From: Nitrosomonas sp.
GTDB taxonomy: Bacteria; Pseudomonadota; Gammaproteobacteria; Burkholderiales; Nitrosomonadaceae
Reading direction: 5' to 3'
NCBI GenBank assembly: GCA_021774055.1
Contig: JAJFJL010000033.1
Coordinates: forward strand, 1 to 50,415
DNA length: 50,415 bases
Made by a program: the position numbers and the translations under genes
Notes under the pieces: generated by a model
What the model saw: the letters and a program-made list of their open reading frames with translations, nothing else
What the model was told of the DNA's origin: nothing
The model's database searches: none
Shown: one piece after another, positions 21,248-29,693 of the stretch
Layout: each line of letters starts with the position of its first letter
Position numbering within the stretch: the stretch's first letter is position 1

Positions 21248-21407
21248 AGGAACGTGCATGAAACAACTTGAGCAACTAGCACAGGATTTATGCTCATATT
21301 CAAAGCGTGTAAACGGGCGCATAGCACGGCTATGTAACTGTTTACATAATGCAGAAGATGAGCATAAAGACAAAGCTAGATGCTCAAGTTATTTCATACA
21401 CGTTCCT
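21248..21407. repeat. Palindromic element, group C, intact copy
   Basis: 160 bp with 27-bp terminal inverted repeats starting AGGAACGTGCATGAAACAAC; the two mismatches are C/T changes that still pair as G-U in RNA. The core reads GTAAAC-GGGCG-CATAG-CACGG-CTATG-TAACT-GTTTAC. It lies immediately downstream of the tsf stop codon and may serve as its terminator. Confidence 0.87.
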
Positions 21408-21416
21408 AAGTATATA

Positions 21417-22304
21417 TCAAGATGCTGATTGATTTAACTGCGCCATTACTTCATCCGCAAAATTATCAACTTTCTTTTCTATTCCCTCACCAACAACAAA
21501 CATAGAAAATCCATTAACACTTGCTGATTTAGTCGCCAACAATTTTTCAACAGTCTGATCTGTATCTTTAACAAAGGGCTGGCCAAGTAACGTTACCTCA
21601 GCAAGATACTTAGCGACACGCCCTTCTACCATTTTTTCAATGATGTTAGCTGGTTTACCACTTTCTGCCGCCTGTGCTGAAAATATCTGACGCTCGCGTG
21701 CCAATAAATCAGCAGACACTTGTTCTTTAGAAACACAAACCGGTTTACTTGCAGCAATATGCATGGCTAAGTCTTTACCTAAAACCTCATCACCACCGGT
21801 GCAATCAACAATTACACCAATCTTTGTTCCATGTAGATAAGACACCAAGCGACCCTGCGTCACATGCGCAGCACAACGACGAACTGTAATATTTTCACCT
21901 AACTTCATCACCAGTGCCTTACGTGAAGCTTCTACAGTCTCACCACATGGCAAAGATGAATCAATCAATGCTGTTACATCTGCTATATTTTTCACCACAA
22001 CTAACTCAGCTAGACTTTTAGCAAAATTTATCAAATCATCATTTTTAGCAACAAAATCTGTTTCACAATTTACTTCCACCAACGCACCAGATTTACCATC
22101 CGGTGTAATATATGCACCAACGACACCTTCTGCAGCTATCCGCCCGGCTGCTTTATTAGCTTTCGCTCCACTCTTAATTCGCAATAAATCCTCGGCAGCT
22201 TTTATATCGCCGCTAGTTTCCATTAACGCTTTTTTACAATCCATCATCCCGAGTCCTGTCAACTCGCGTAATTCTTTTACCATACTCGCGGTAATATCCG
22301 CCAT
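21417..22304 (-). CDS. tsf: Elongation factor Ts
   Basis: EF-Ts is the nucleotide exchange factor for EF-Tu. From the ATG in [20 protein letters not shown] the protein is 295 aa; a TGGAG lies 6 nt upstream, so this start is preferred to one five codons earlier. The N-terminal UBA-like domain has the hallmark [12 protein letters not shown], and the core domain has [12 protein letters not shown], which contacts EF-Tu. It lies 207 bp downstream of rpsB, the usual partner. Ends next to a group C palindromic element. Confidence 0.97.
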   Translation of the reverse strand: MADITASMVKELRELTGLGMMDCKKALMETSGDIKAAEDLLRIKSGAKANKAAGRIAAEGVVGAYITPDGKSGALVEVNCETDFVAKNDDLINFAKSLAELVVVKNIADVTALIDSSLPCGETVEASRKALVMKLGENITVRRCAAHVTQGRLVSYLHGTKIGVIVDCTGGDEVLGKDLAMHIAASKPVCVSKEQVSADLLARERQIFSAQAAESGKPANIIEKMVEGRVAKYLAEVTLLGQPFVKDTDQTVEKLLATKSASVNGFSMFVVGEGIEKKVDNFADEVMAQLNQSAS

Positions 22305-22511
22305 ATTTACTCCAGACACAAAATTATTTTAGTCACACTATTGATACTTATTCTAGTATTTCTTATTCTAAATAACCAACAACATGTAAAACACAAATTA
22401 TCTAGTTATTTAAAAACACGAATAAACTAGCCACACACACCATTCTAATTATTTTGCTCTCCACACAGAGAAACAACAACTATAAAACGGTGCACACAAC
22501 AACCCTTACCT

Positions 22512-23231
22512 TTAATCAGCGGCGTTACTCATTTCAACAATTTCATTAATAGACTGACTACGCCCTTCTAAAATCGCATCTGCCACACCACGAGCATAAA
22601 GCCGTATTGACTGACCAGAATCATCATTACCTGGGATCACATAATGCATACCATCTGGACTGTTATTAGTATCAACTACACCTACAACAGGAATACCAAG
22701 CTTGTTAGCTTCGGTGATTGCACCTTTTTGGTAACCAACATCAATTACAAACATCGCGTCTGGCAACCCTTTCATATTTTTAATACCACCCAAGCTACTG
22801 TTAAGTTTGTCCAGTTCACGCTGCAAATCAAGCGCCTCTTTCTTAACTAGTTTATCTAAAGTGCCATCTTCCAACATTTTTTCCATGTCATGCAATCTTT
22901 TGATGGATAACTTTATAGTTTTAAAATTGGTCAACATACCACCTAACCAACGCTGATCAACATAAGGTGAACCACAACGAATAGCCTCTTCACGAACAAC
23001 ATCTCGAGCCTGACGTTTAGTACCAACAAACAAAACTGTTCCTTTATTAGCTGATAACTGATGAATGTACTTCATTGCGTCTTCATACATAACCATGGTT
23101 TTTTCTAGGTTTATAATATGAATCTTATTGCGCTGACCAAAAATATATGGAGCCATTCTCGGATTCCAAAAACGGGTTTGATGTCCGAAATGAACACCCG
23201 CTTCCAACATTTGCCGCATCGTTACTGACAT
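22512..23231 (-). CDS. rpsB: 30S ribosomal protein S2
   Basis: S2 sits on the 30S subunit near S1 and S8. The 239-aa protein opens [20 protein letters not shown], and carries [44 protein letters not shown] and [11 protein letters not shown], all hallmark S2 segments. GGAG lies 5-6 nt before the ATG. In E. coli S2 represses its own rpsB-tsf mRNA; a small hairpin at 23272-23286 in the leader here might take part. Confidence 0.98.
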   Translation of the reverse strand: MSVTMRQMLEAGVHFGHQTRFWNPRMAPYIFGQRNKIHIINLEKTMVMYEDAMKYIHQLSANKGTVLFVGTKRQARDVVREEAIRCGSPYVDQRWLGGMLTNFKTIKLSIKRLHDMEKMLEDGTLDKLVKKEALDLQRELDKLNSSLGGIKNMKGLPDAMFVIDVGYQKGAITEANKLGIPVVGVVDTNNSPDGMHYVIPGNDDSGQSIRLYARGVADAILEGRSQSINEIVEMSNAAD

Positions 23232-23271
23232 AAATTCTCCTTTAGGGTTAAGCCTCCACTTGCCGTTGTCA

Positions 23272-23286
23272 TTTCACATAGTGAAA
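23272..23286 (-). promoter_or_regulatory. Hairpin in the rpsB leader
   Basis: TTTCAC-TAT-GTGAAA forms a 6-bp stem with a 3-nt loop about 40 nt upstream of the rpsB ATG on the minus-strand transcript. S2 autoregulation through the leader is known in other bacteria; that this small hairpin is involved is a guess. Confidence 0.3.
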
Positions 23287-23440
23287 CACCCTTTACTTAA
23301 CAAGTGTGTGTATTAATTTACTGTTGATTAAAACTTAAATACAGCCAACAACAAATTGCCGCAGCATTATAACATGTTCCAACAACCACTCAAGATGACA
23401 CAAAATAAATTCATTCTATGAAACAACTGGCTACCAACTT

Positions 23441-23602
23441 AGGGACGAGGAAATAATAATTCATCCAATTTAGGCGAAGTCATTTTGCTCTGATTTGAGG
23501 CGATCCGTAGGGCGCATAGTCATTCTATGTAACCGTAGGATCAACGAAAGATCAGAGTAAAAGGGCAAGTATAAATGGATGAATTATTATTTCCTCGTCC
23601 CT
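23441..23602. repeat. Palindromic element, group D
   Basis: 162 bp with perfect 27-bp terminal inverted repeats (23441-23467 and 23576-23602) beginning AGGGACGAGGAAATAATAAT. The core is GATCC-GTAGGGCG-CATAG-TCATT-CTATG-TAACCGTA-GGATC, so the inner CATAG/CTATG hairpin and the GGCG/TAACC sides match groups A and C while the stems differ. The left arm also carries GAGGCG before the stem and the right arm AACG after it, as in groups A and E. Perfect ends suggest recent mobility. Confidence 0.87.
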
Positions 23603-23653
23603 TAAGGTGGGACATCAATAAAATTAATTAGGAGAGTGGCACGAAGCAATATC

Positions 23654-23816
23654 ACCTAGATCCTGCAAGTAATCGCACACATACTGCACAACAGATTGTT
23701 CCATATAGAAAACCTTATTATTTGGAAATATCAATAAGTATTCCACGCAGAATAAGATTCACTCTATGAAACAATTTATTGCACATTATATGCACGATTA
23801 CTTGCAGGATCCAGGT
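23654..23816. repeat. Palindromic element, group B, near-intact copy
   Basis: 163 bp, the same length as the copy at 45616-45778 and close to it throughout. The ends read ACCTAGATCCTGCAAGTAAT and, on the other side, its reverse complement with one mismatch. Relative to the other copy, one base inside the terminal repeat has changed on both arms (GTGATCG to GTAATCG), so pairing is kept. The whole element folds on itself with arms of about 80 nt. Confidence 0.88.
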
Positions 23817-23950
23817 ATGCTATCGGCACCAGATAACATACTTTCAAAATATATACTTACTAGTAAGTAGGACTTTAATCCCGTCCCACGTGACATCAAA
23901 ACGCAGCAATTACCAGCAGCTCTATCATATGTATGATCATTTGCAGCTAT

Positions 23951-24667
23951 CTAGACATCAACTTTATTTTTCAGGCGATCCATGTCATGAATATGAATAT
24001 GCTTATTATTAACACTTATAATACTTTCTTCTTGCAACTTAGAAAAAGCTCTACTAACAGTTTCTAGCTTTAACCCTAAATAATTACCAATCTCTTCACG
24101 CGTCATCCGCAAAACAAAATCTACCGAAGAATAACCTCGCTTAGAAAAGCGTCCAGATAGATTCAGTAAAAAAGTAATTAAACGCTCTTCCGCCTTCATG
24201 CTGCCAAGCAACATCATCACCTCATGGTCTTTAACAATCTCACCACTCATAATTTTATGAAAATGCTTCATTAATGAAGGAATCACACGACTTATTTCTT
24301 CTAATTTAGAGAAAGGAACCTCACAAACCTCACTATCTTCAAGTGCGACAGCATCACATGTATAGATCTCTGCACTAATCGCATCCAATCCAATCAATTC
24401 ACCAGTCATATGAAACCCAGTTACTTGTTGGCGGCCATCTTTTTCTAAGATAAATGTTTTGAAGAACCCTCTACGAACAGCATATAACGATTGAAAGCTT
24501 GTACCCGTACGATGCAAATACTTACCACGTTTAACAGCACGCTTATGATTTACTAAGTTACCCAAAATTTCTATCTCATTTGAATTAAGACCAACCGGTA
24601 AACATAGATCGCGCAAACCGCATGACGCACAACTTGATTTGATATTTATTGAAATAGTATTTGACAA
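23951..24667 (-). CDS. fnr: FNR-type oxygen-sensing regulator
   Basis: CRP/FNR-family transcription factor of 238 aa. The N-terminus has the iron-sulfur cysteines C13-x2-C16-x5-C22 and the fourth at C104 (IYTCDAVA), which in FNR hold the O2-labile 4Fe-4S cluster. The C-terminal helix-turn-helix carries EEIGNYLGLKLETVSRAFSK, with E202, S205 and R206 as in the E-x-x-S-R motif that reads TTGAT. A perfect FNR box lies 47 bp upstream of the start codon, so it probably controls itself. The start is read as TTG, since no ATG precedes the first Cys; this start is uncertain. Confidence 0.93.
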   Translation of the reverse strand: MSNTISINIKSSCASCGLRDLCLPVGLNSNEIEILGNLVNHKRAVKRGKYLHRTGTSFQSLYAVRRGFFKTFILEKDGRQQVTGFHMTGELIGLDAISAEIYTCDAVALEDSEVCEVPFSKLEEISRVIPSLMKHFHKIMSGEIVKDHEVMMLLGSMKAEERLITFLLNLSGRFSKRGYSSVDFVLRMTREEIGNYLGLKLETVSRAFSKLQEESIISVNNKHIHIHDMDRLKNKVDV

Positions 24668-24713
24668 TATTATTTTCCCGAATAACCAGCATTACAAATT
24701 GTAACGCCATGAG

Positions 24714-24727
24714 TTGATCTAGATCAA
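24714..24727. promoter_or_regulatory. FNR box upstream of fnr
   Basis: TTGATCTAGATCAA, a perfect match to the FNR consensus TTGAT-N4-ATCAA and a full palindrome. It lies 47 bp upstream of the fnr start codon in the fnr-cytochrome gap. The encoded FNR has the residues known to read this site, so autoregulation by oxygen is likely. The cytochrome gene downstream reads leftward toward this site, so it is not the target. Confidence 0.85.
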
Positions 24728-24816
24728 AACAAAAAAAAACCATTCGGGTATCATTCTACATGTTTTGCTATGGAGAATGGGGCTAGTTTAAAATCGCATA
24801 ACTTTAGACTAGTTAC

Positions 24817-25009
24817 ACCTAAATCCTATAAAGATCCCTACAGTCAGCCGCATATATCCTGTGCACACGGATTATTGCATTAAATACAGCAAGCTATATT
24901 CTCTAGAAATCCTTAGAAATATTAACAAGCATTCCCTACAGAGTAGAATTTGCCCTATAAAACAATTTATTGCTCATCATGCGTGCAACTTTACTTGTAG
25001 AATACAAGT
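24817..25009. repeat. Palindromic element, group B, strongly degenerate copy
   Basis: Recognisable blocks of group B remain: ACCTAAATCCT at the left, AGAATTTGCCCTATAAAACA and AACAATTTATTGC in the right arm, and ACTTGTAGAATACAAGT at the right end. It is longer than other copies (about 193 bp) and the arms pair poorly, so it is an old copy with insertions. Boundaries are approximate. Confidence 0.5.
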
Positions 25010-25144
25010 ACGGGAAAAACCTACTTTCTCACTTTAACATCACACACGCAGAAGTATATACAAAGCAGAAAAGAGCAACAGATTCCCCCTCGCACCAAAA
25101 AACAACCTGCAAACACCCTGGCATTTACAAGCAAAAACAAATAA

Positions 25145-25453
25145 TTATTGTGACCCGCTATGAGATAACACATAATCAGCCAAACGATCAGCCGCTTCAC
25201 CTTGGATATTTGTAAAACTAGGCATTCTCATACTTCCTGACTGCACCTTGGCAATGATTGCCTCTTTATTCGCCACACCCTCACTCAACACCATAGCCAC
25301 ATCCTGACTCACCGGAGTATGACATTGCGTACAAGCAGCACTAAAAATCGCCTCACCACTTGCATCAGCTGGCGGCGTATATTCATTAGATTTTCCACAT
25401 CCAACCAAGACCAACAATGCAGAAACCGCTAATAGTGTCGTTACTTTTTTCAT
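25145..25453 (-). CDS. Small class I cytochrome c, lipoprotein
   Basis: A 102-aa exported c-type cytochrome. Residues 1-19 are a lipoprotein signal peptide with lipobox LVGC (lipidated C19). The haem-binding motif is C41-T-Q-C-H45 and the likely axial methionine is M77 in SMRMPSF. The start is taken at the ATG with TGGAG 5 nt upstream; a GTG two codons earlier overlaps that site. A membrane-tethered periplasmic electron carrier is expected; its partner is unknown. It lies downstream of garR-glcD in the same direction (about 200 bp away), so it might accept electrons in that pathway, which is speculation. Confidence 0.88.
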   Translation of the reverse strand: MKKVTTLLAVSALLVLVGCGKSNEYTPPADASGEAIFSAACTQCHTPVSQDVAMVLSEGVANKEAIIAKVQSGSMRMPSFTNIQGEAADRLADYVLSHSGSQ

Positions 25454-25654
25454 TTTCACTCCAATTAATTACTCAACAATAAAACCTAAATTCCGCAACA
25501 CACAGAAAACGTTATTATCCGCAGAACTCAGGCACAACAAGCAAATGCCCAAGCGTACAACCATACCCAGTGAAACAATAGCCTGTCAAACTAAACTTCA
25601 CAAACTCCCGTACTCTTACTTCGATAGCAATCAAAATAATCATTACTACAAGCA

Positions 25655-27109
25655 CTAGAATCTTGGTAACTCGGGAAATTTATCCTCACCAGCATGTACA
25701 TGCATAGCACCCAGTTCAGCACAACGATGCAAAGAAGGAACCGCCTTACCTGGATTTAACAAGCCATCAGAATCAAAACTTCTTTTGATGGCATGAAAAA
25801 CTGCCAACTCTTGAGCCTGAAACTGCACACACATTTGATCGATCTTCTCCATACCAACACCATGCTCACCAGTTATAGTGCCACCAACACGAATGCACAT
25901 TTCTAAAATTTTCGCACCAAATTCCTCTGTTTTTTTCAATTCACCTGACTGATTGGCATCATAAAGAATCAACGGATGCAAATTACCGTCTCCCGCATGA
26001 AATACATTCATACAACGCAACCCATACTCTACAGAAAGATTCTCAATACCTTGCAGTACGTTAGCTAAATGTTTACGTGGAATGGTGCCATCCATACAAT
26101 AATAATCAGGAGATATTCTACCTGCAGCAGGAAAAGCAGCCTTACGTCCAGCCCAAAATCGTAGCCTCTGTGTTTCATCATTAGAAACATTAATTTTGAT
26201 AGCACCACTCTTTTCCATAATACGATTTATCTGATGAATCTCATCAGCAACTTCCTCCACCATCCCATCAGATTCGCACAACAAAATAGCCTCAGCATCT
26301 AAATCGTAACCTGCCTTCAGAAATTCCTCCACCGCATGAATCGTTATCTTGTCCATCATTTCCATACCTGCAGGAATAATTCCTGCGGCAATAACATTAG
26401 CCACCGCACTACCTGCTTTCTGCACGTCATCAAAAGCCGCCATCACCAACCGCGCCTTTTCTGGCAGAGCAAGCAGCTTCACTGTAATCTCGGTGACAAT
26501 AGCCAGCATGCCCTCACTACCGGTCATCAACGCTAATAGATCATAACCAGGGCTATCCAAACTAACTCCACCAATTTCCAGACATTCCCCTTCAATGGTT
26601 AGCACACGCAATTTAAGAATATTATGTACGGTAAGACCATACTTGAGACAATGAACACCACCTGAATTTTCAGCTACATTGCCGCCAATAGAGCAAGCAA
26701 CTTGTGATGAAGGATCAGGAGCATAATATAAGCCGTAGGGAGCTGCAGCCTCACTAATTGCCAGATTTCTCACGCCAGGCTGCATCCGCGCTGTACGTGC
26801 ATCAGCGTCAATTTCAATGATTTGATTCAACTTAGCCAGTGATAACAAAACACCTTTAGCATGCGGCAACGCACCACCCGACAACCCGGTGCCAGCTCCA
26901 CGCGCCACCACTGGTATTTTATTTGCATAACAAAGTTTTAGCACCTTAACAATCTGCGCGTCAGTTTGTGGCAAAACAACAAGCATAGGTAACTGACGAT
27001 ACGCTGACAAACCATCACACTCATAAGGTGTTAAATCTTCTACTTCATGCAGCACAGCTTCTGAAGGTAAAAAAGCAAGCAAACAATCAACCAGCTCATC
27101 AAGAGACAT
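25655..27109 (-). CDS. glcD: FAD-linked glycolate oxidase subunit GlcD-like
   Basis: A 484-aa flavoprotein of the FAD_binding_4 / GlcD family. The FAD (PCMH) domain has VARGAGTGLSGGALP near residue 65 and PDPSSQVACSIGGNVAENSG near 130; the C-terminal domain ends with GTITGEHGVGMEKI and LLNPGKAVP. GlcD oxidises glycolate to glyoxylate, normally with GlcE and GlcF; neither is next to it. It is 4 bp downstream of garR. A D-lactate or D-2-hydroxyglutarate dehydrogenase cannot be ruled out by eye, but the length and partner gene favour glycolate. Confidence 0.85.
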   Translation of the reverse strand: MSLDELVDCLLAFLPSEAVLHEVEDLTPYECDGLSAYRQLPMLVVLPQTDAQIVKVLKLCYANKIPVVARGAGTGLSGGALPHAKGVLLSLAKLNQIIEIDADARTARMQPGVRNLAISEAAAPYGLYYAPDPSSQVACSIGGNVAENSGGVHCLKYGLTVHNILKLRVLTIEGECLEIGGVSLDSPGYDLLALMTGSEGMLAIVTEITVKLLALPEKARLVMAAFDDVQKAGSAVANVIAAGIIPAGMEMMDKITIHAVEEFLKAGYDLDAEAILLCESDGMVEEVADEIHQINRIMEKSGAIKINVSNDETQRLRFWAGRKAAFPAAGRISPDYYCMDGTIPRKHLANVLQGIENLSVEYGLRCMNVFHAGDGNLHPLILYDANQSGELKKTEEFGAKILEMCIRVGGTITGEHGVGMEKIDQMCVQFQAQELAVFHAIKRSFDSDGLLNPGKAVPSLHRCAELGAMHVHAGEDKFPELPRF

Positions 27110-27113
27110 ACGT

Positions 27114-28013
27114 TTATTCCTTAAACTTATTAAGTTCGTGATTAGCTAATTTTTCTAACACTTTCACAATTGCAGAACTATCCAATTGCCCTCCCCCATG
27201 CGCGACACAAGCATTAAACAGCTCACGGACCGCCGCAGTATTAGGCAGACTAACTCCTAATTCAGATGCACTAGACAGCGCAATATCTAAATCTTTTTGC
27301 TGCAAATCAACACGAAATCCAGGCTTAAACTCACGCTGAATCATGCGGTTACCATGAACATCCAATACACGTGAGGCAGCAAAGCCACCCATTAATGCCT
27401 GCCGCACCTTTTCTGGATCAACACCTGCTTTTGATACCAGTAGCAATGCCTCTGCTACAGCCTCAATCGTCAGCGCAACAACAATCTGGTTAGCAATTTT
27501 ACAAATCTGCCCAGCGCCATTTTCCCCAACCAAAGTAACATTCGCCCCCATTAAAGCAAGAATTGGTTTAATTCTCGCAAAAACACCTGCTGACGCACCT
27601 ACCATAATAGTTAATGTTGCTTGTTGAGCACCAACATCTCCTCCAGATACCGGAGCATCCACATAATCACAGCCTAATTGATTAATTTGAGCAGCAAATT
27701 TACATGTTTCAGCCGGGGAAATAGAACTCATATCAACGATTATTTTTGGCACCCCAGAAACCAATCCTTCAACCACACCATTTTCACCAAACAAAACTTT
27801 CTCAACATCTGGCGTATTCGGCAACATCGTAATAATAATGTCAGCATGCTGCGCAACTTCTTTCGGTTGCAAGCAAACGTTCGCACCCTGTGTTACCAAA
27901 TCTACCGGAACACCGCTACGCGTATGTAAATATAACGCATGCCCACCTTTAATCAAGTGCCCAGCCATAGGCATTCCCATTACACCAAGACCAATAAAAC
28001 CAATATTTGCCAT
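27114..28013 (-). CDS. garR: 2-hydroxy-3-oxopropionate (tartronate semialdehyde) reductase-like
   Basis: A 299-aa member of the beta-hydroxyacid dehydrogenase family. Rossmann motif IGFIGLGVMGMPMAGHL at the N-terminus, substrate motif DAPVSGGDVGA near residue 120, and the catalytic Lys region GAGQICKIANQIVVAL. Family members reduce tartronate semialdehyde to glycerate or act on 3-hydroxyisobutyrate. Pairing with glcD in one operon suggests the glycolate-glyoxylate-glycerate route. No gene for glyoxylate carboligase, which should link the two, lies nearby. The exact substrate is inferred. Confidence 0.8.
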   Translation of the reverse strand: MANIGFIGLGVMGMPMAGHLIKGGHALYLHTRSGVPVDLVTQGANVCLQPKEVAQHADIIITMLPNTPDVEKVLFGENGVVEGLVSGVPKIIVDMSSISPAETCKFAAQINQLGCDYVDAPVSGGDVGAQQATLTIMVGASAGVFARIKPILALMGANVTLVGENGAGQICKIANQIVVALTIEAVAEALLLVSKAGVDPEKVRQALMGGFAASRVLDVHGNRMIQREFKPGFRVDLQQKDLDIALSSASELGVSLPNTAAVRELFNACVAHGGGQLDSSAIVKVLEKLANHELNKFKE

Positions 28014-28364
28014 AATTTACGCTTGACAGCCAGTTAACCGGCAGTTTGAAATTTCAAGTTTAAGAAGTAAGAGACTAAATGCTCTAGAATTTATTGATCG
28101 TAATTACGATTTTGAGGATAGCGCAACTTATGATGTAGTTGTCGCCTATTTTGATGATGTTACTTAAAAAACCACTTATTTTAATTCATGATGCTTCCAC
28201 ACACACCAACAATGTATTTTATTACTCAACTACATTCACCTAAATTAAATAAGATTGAAATAATTTTACAACTATTGGATAAACTACAAATCAACTAACG
28301 ATACCTTCTCCAAAGTAAATAAATCAGTAACAAACTAAATTTATTCACTTCCAAATACACAAAA
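28014..28364. other. 351-bp gap with a possible gene remnant
   Basis: AT-rich gap between garR and the GGDEF gene, both leftward, so it should contain the garR promoter. On the plus strand 28045-28167 is open and reads like a protein tail (ending TYDVVVAYFDDVT then stop), with no start codon in front. It may be the residue of a lost gene. Nothing else is recognised. Confidence 0.3.
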
Positions 28365-29174
28365 CTAGGCTAAAGCAGACAAAACCTTATCTTTACCAGA
28401 ATGCTTAGCTCGGTACATCGCCTCATCGGCACGCTGAATAACAGAATTTTGCAGCTCGTCATATTTACGCACAGCTATACCAGCACTAAACGTAAAAGAA
28501 AACGGTTTATTATCTGGTTGCAGCAAACATTTTTTTGCAATATTTTCTCGTAATCGATTCATCACAAAAATAGCTTCGTCTATACATATATCAGGCAATA
28601 AAACAACAAATTCCTCCCCACCAAAGCGCGCAACAATATCACTAGGACGCAAAATTTCCTTTGCAATAGCAACTAGATGCATCAACACACTATCACCAAA
28701 CTGATGGCCATAGGTATCGTTAATTTGTTTGAAATTATCTATATCAAGCAACGCAACACACAAAGGTGTGTCACTCCTATCAGCACGCGCTGCTTCACGC
28801 ATAAAAATTTCATTAAGCCCACGACGATTAAAAGCACCTGTCATTTGGTCCGCATGAACCAATTCTCTAAGTTGCGCCAATTCATCTTTCAACAACTCAA
28901 TCTTTTGCTCTGCATGTTGTACTTGAGCTTGCGCAGTATGCACTTCATCAGCAAGATGCAAACCCCTGGTTTCTGCTAATACAACATCAAGAATACCAAT
29001 AATTTCATCAACATCACTTGTGCGACGGATTTTCTGCGCATAATGCTCAACCTGCTTGTAATACTCCTCAGAACCAATTGTTGTCTTTTTACTATCTACC
29101 ATGACTTGATCTCTAACAGGTTTTATTGGCTTCACCAACCGCAATACATTGCTTTTTCTGATTGCTTGCTGCAT
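28365..29174 (-). CDS. Diguanylate cyclase (GGDEF protein)
   Basis: A 269-aa soluble protein. Residues about 75-105 form a coiled coil; the C-terminal 165 residues are a GGDEF domain with DQMTGAFNRRGL, DIDNFKQINDTYGHQFGD and active site GGEEF (RFGGEEFVVLLPD). An RxxD product-inhibition site (RPSD) lies exactly five residues before GGEEF, so both catalysis and feedback are expected. There is no membrane helix or recognisable sensor domain at the N-terminus, so the input signal is unknown. AGGAGG lies 5 nt before the ATG. Confidence 0.93.
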   Translation of the reverse strand: MQQAIRKSNVLRLVKPIKPVRDQVMVDSKKTTIGSEEYYKQVEHYAQKIRRTSDVDEIIGILDVVLAETRGLHLADEVHTAQAQVQHAEQKIELLKDELAQLRELVHADQMTGAFNRRGLNEIFMREAARADRSDTPLCVALLDIDNFKQINDTYGHQFGDSVLMHLVAIAKEILRPSDIVARFGGEEFVVLLPDICIDEAIFVMNRLRENIAKKCLLQPDNKPFSFTFSAGIAVRKYDELQNSVIQRADEAMYRAKHSGKDKVLSALA

Positions 29175-29693
29175 AACGCCCTCCTAAAATGGCACCATAA
29201 ACAGACCATATATCCTCGGGTAAAGTGTAGCTCATTGGATTGCGAAAGATAACCCTTCCCGATGAAATCAGTCATATGCGTAAACTTAACAGAAATAACA
29301 CCAAATAATTAATGGAATAAGTAGGTAAATACTGCCATTTGTAACAAAGAAGATTGCTATTTTACCAATAGCCAGACGAATATAACTTGCCAATTAACAA
29401 CATAGCTGTGAATGCATAACACGTAACGTAAGATTATTAGTATAAAGCAATATGCTACCTAGATCCTGCAAGAGAGCATACCTGCATTGCATAACAGACT
29501 GTTTCATATGGCAAACTACGCAGGAACTATGTGCCATTAAGAATAGTGGTAGTTTATTCGCTGGCACTAGAAATAATTTGAAGAGTTTATTGTTTTTCTC
29601 TTCACAACAATCAATCTTTAGCGATCTTTCTCTCAACAGAGTAGACTTCACAGACAAGGTCATGACGCAACAATCCCCGAAGGAGAAAAATAC
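29175..29693. other. 519-bp divergent region with half of a group B element
   Basis: Gap between the outward-facing GGDEF and SDR genes. The left part shows nothing recognisable; 29457-29520 is the left half of a group B palindromic element. The ribosome binding site AAGGAG for the SDR gene lies at about 29678-29683. Promoters must lie here but were not resolved. Confidence 0.45.
29457..29520. repeat. Group B element, left half only
   Basis: ACCTAGATCCTGCAAG followed by TGCATTGCATAACAGACTG and TTTCATATGGCAAACTA matches the left arm of the group B elements at 23654 and 45616. The right arm is missing, so this is a truncated copy. Confidence 0.7.

Noticed and set aside
20714-21407. CRISPR array between pyrH and tsf
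   Set aside because: The repeats here are inverted, of several unrelated sequences and unevenly spaced; there are no regular direct repeats or spacers, and no cas genes in the window.
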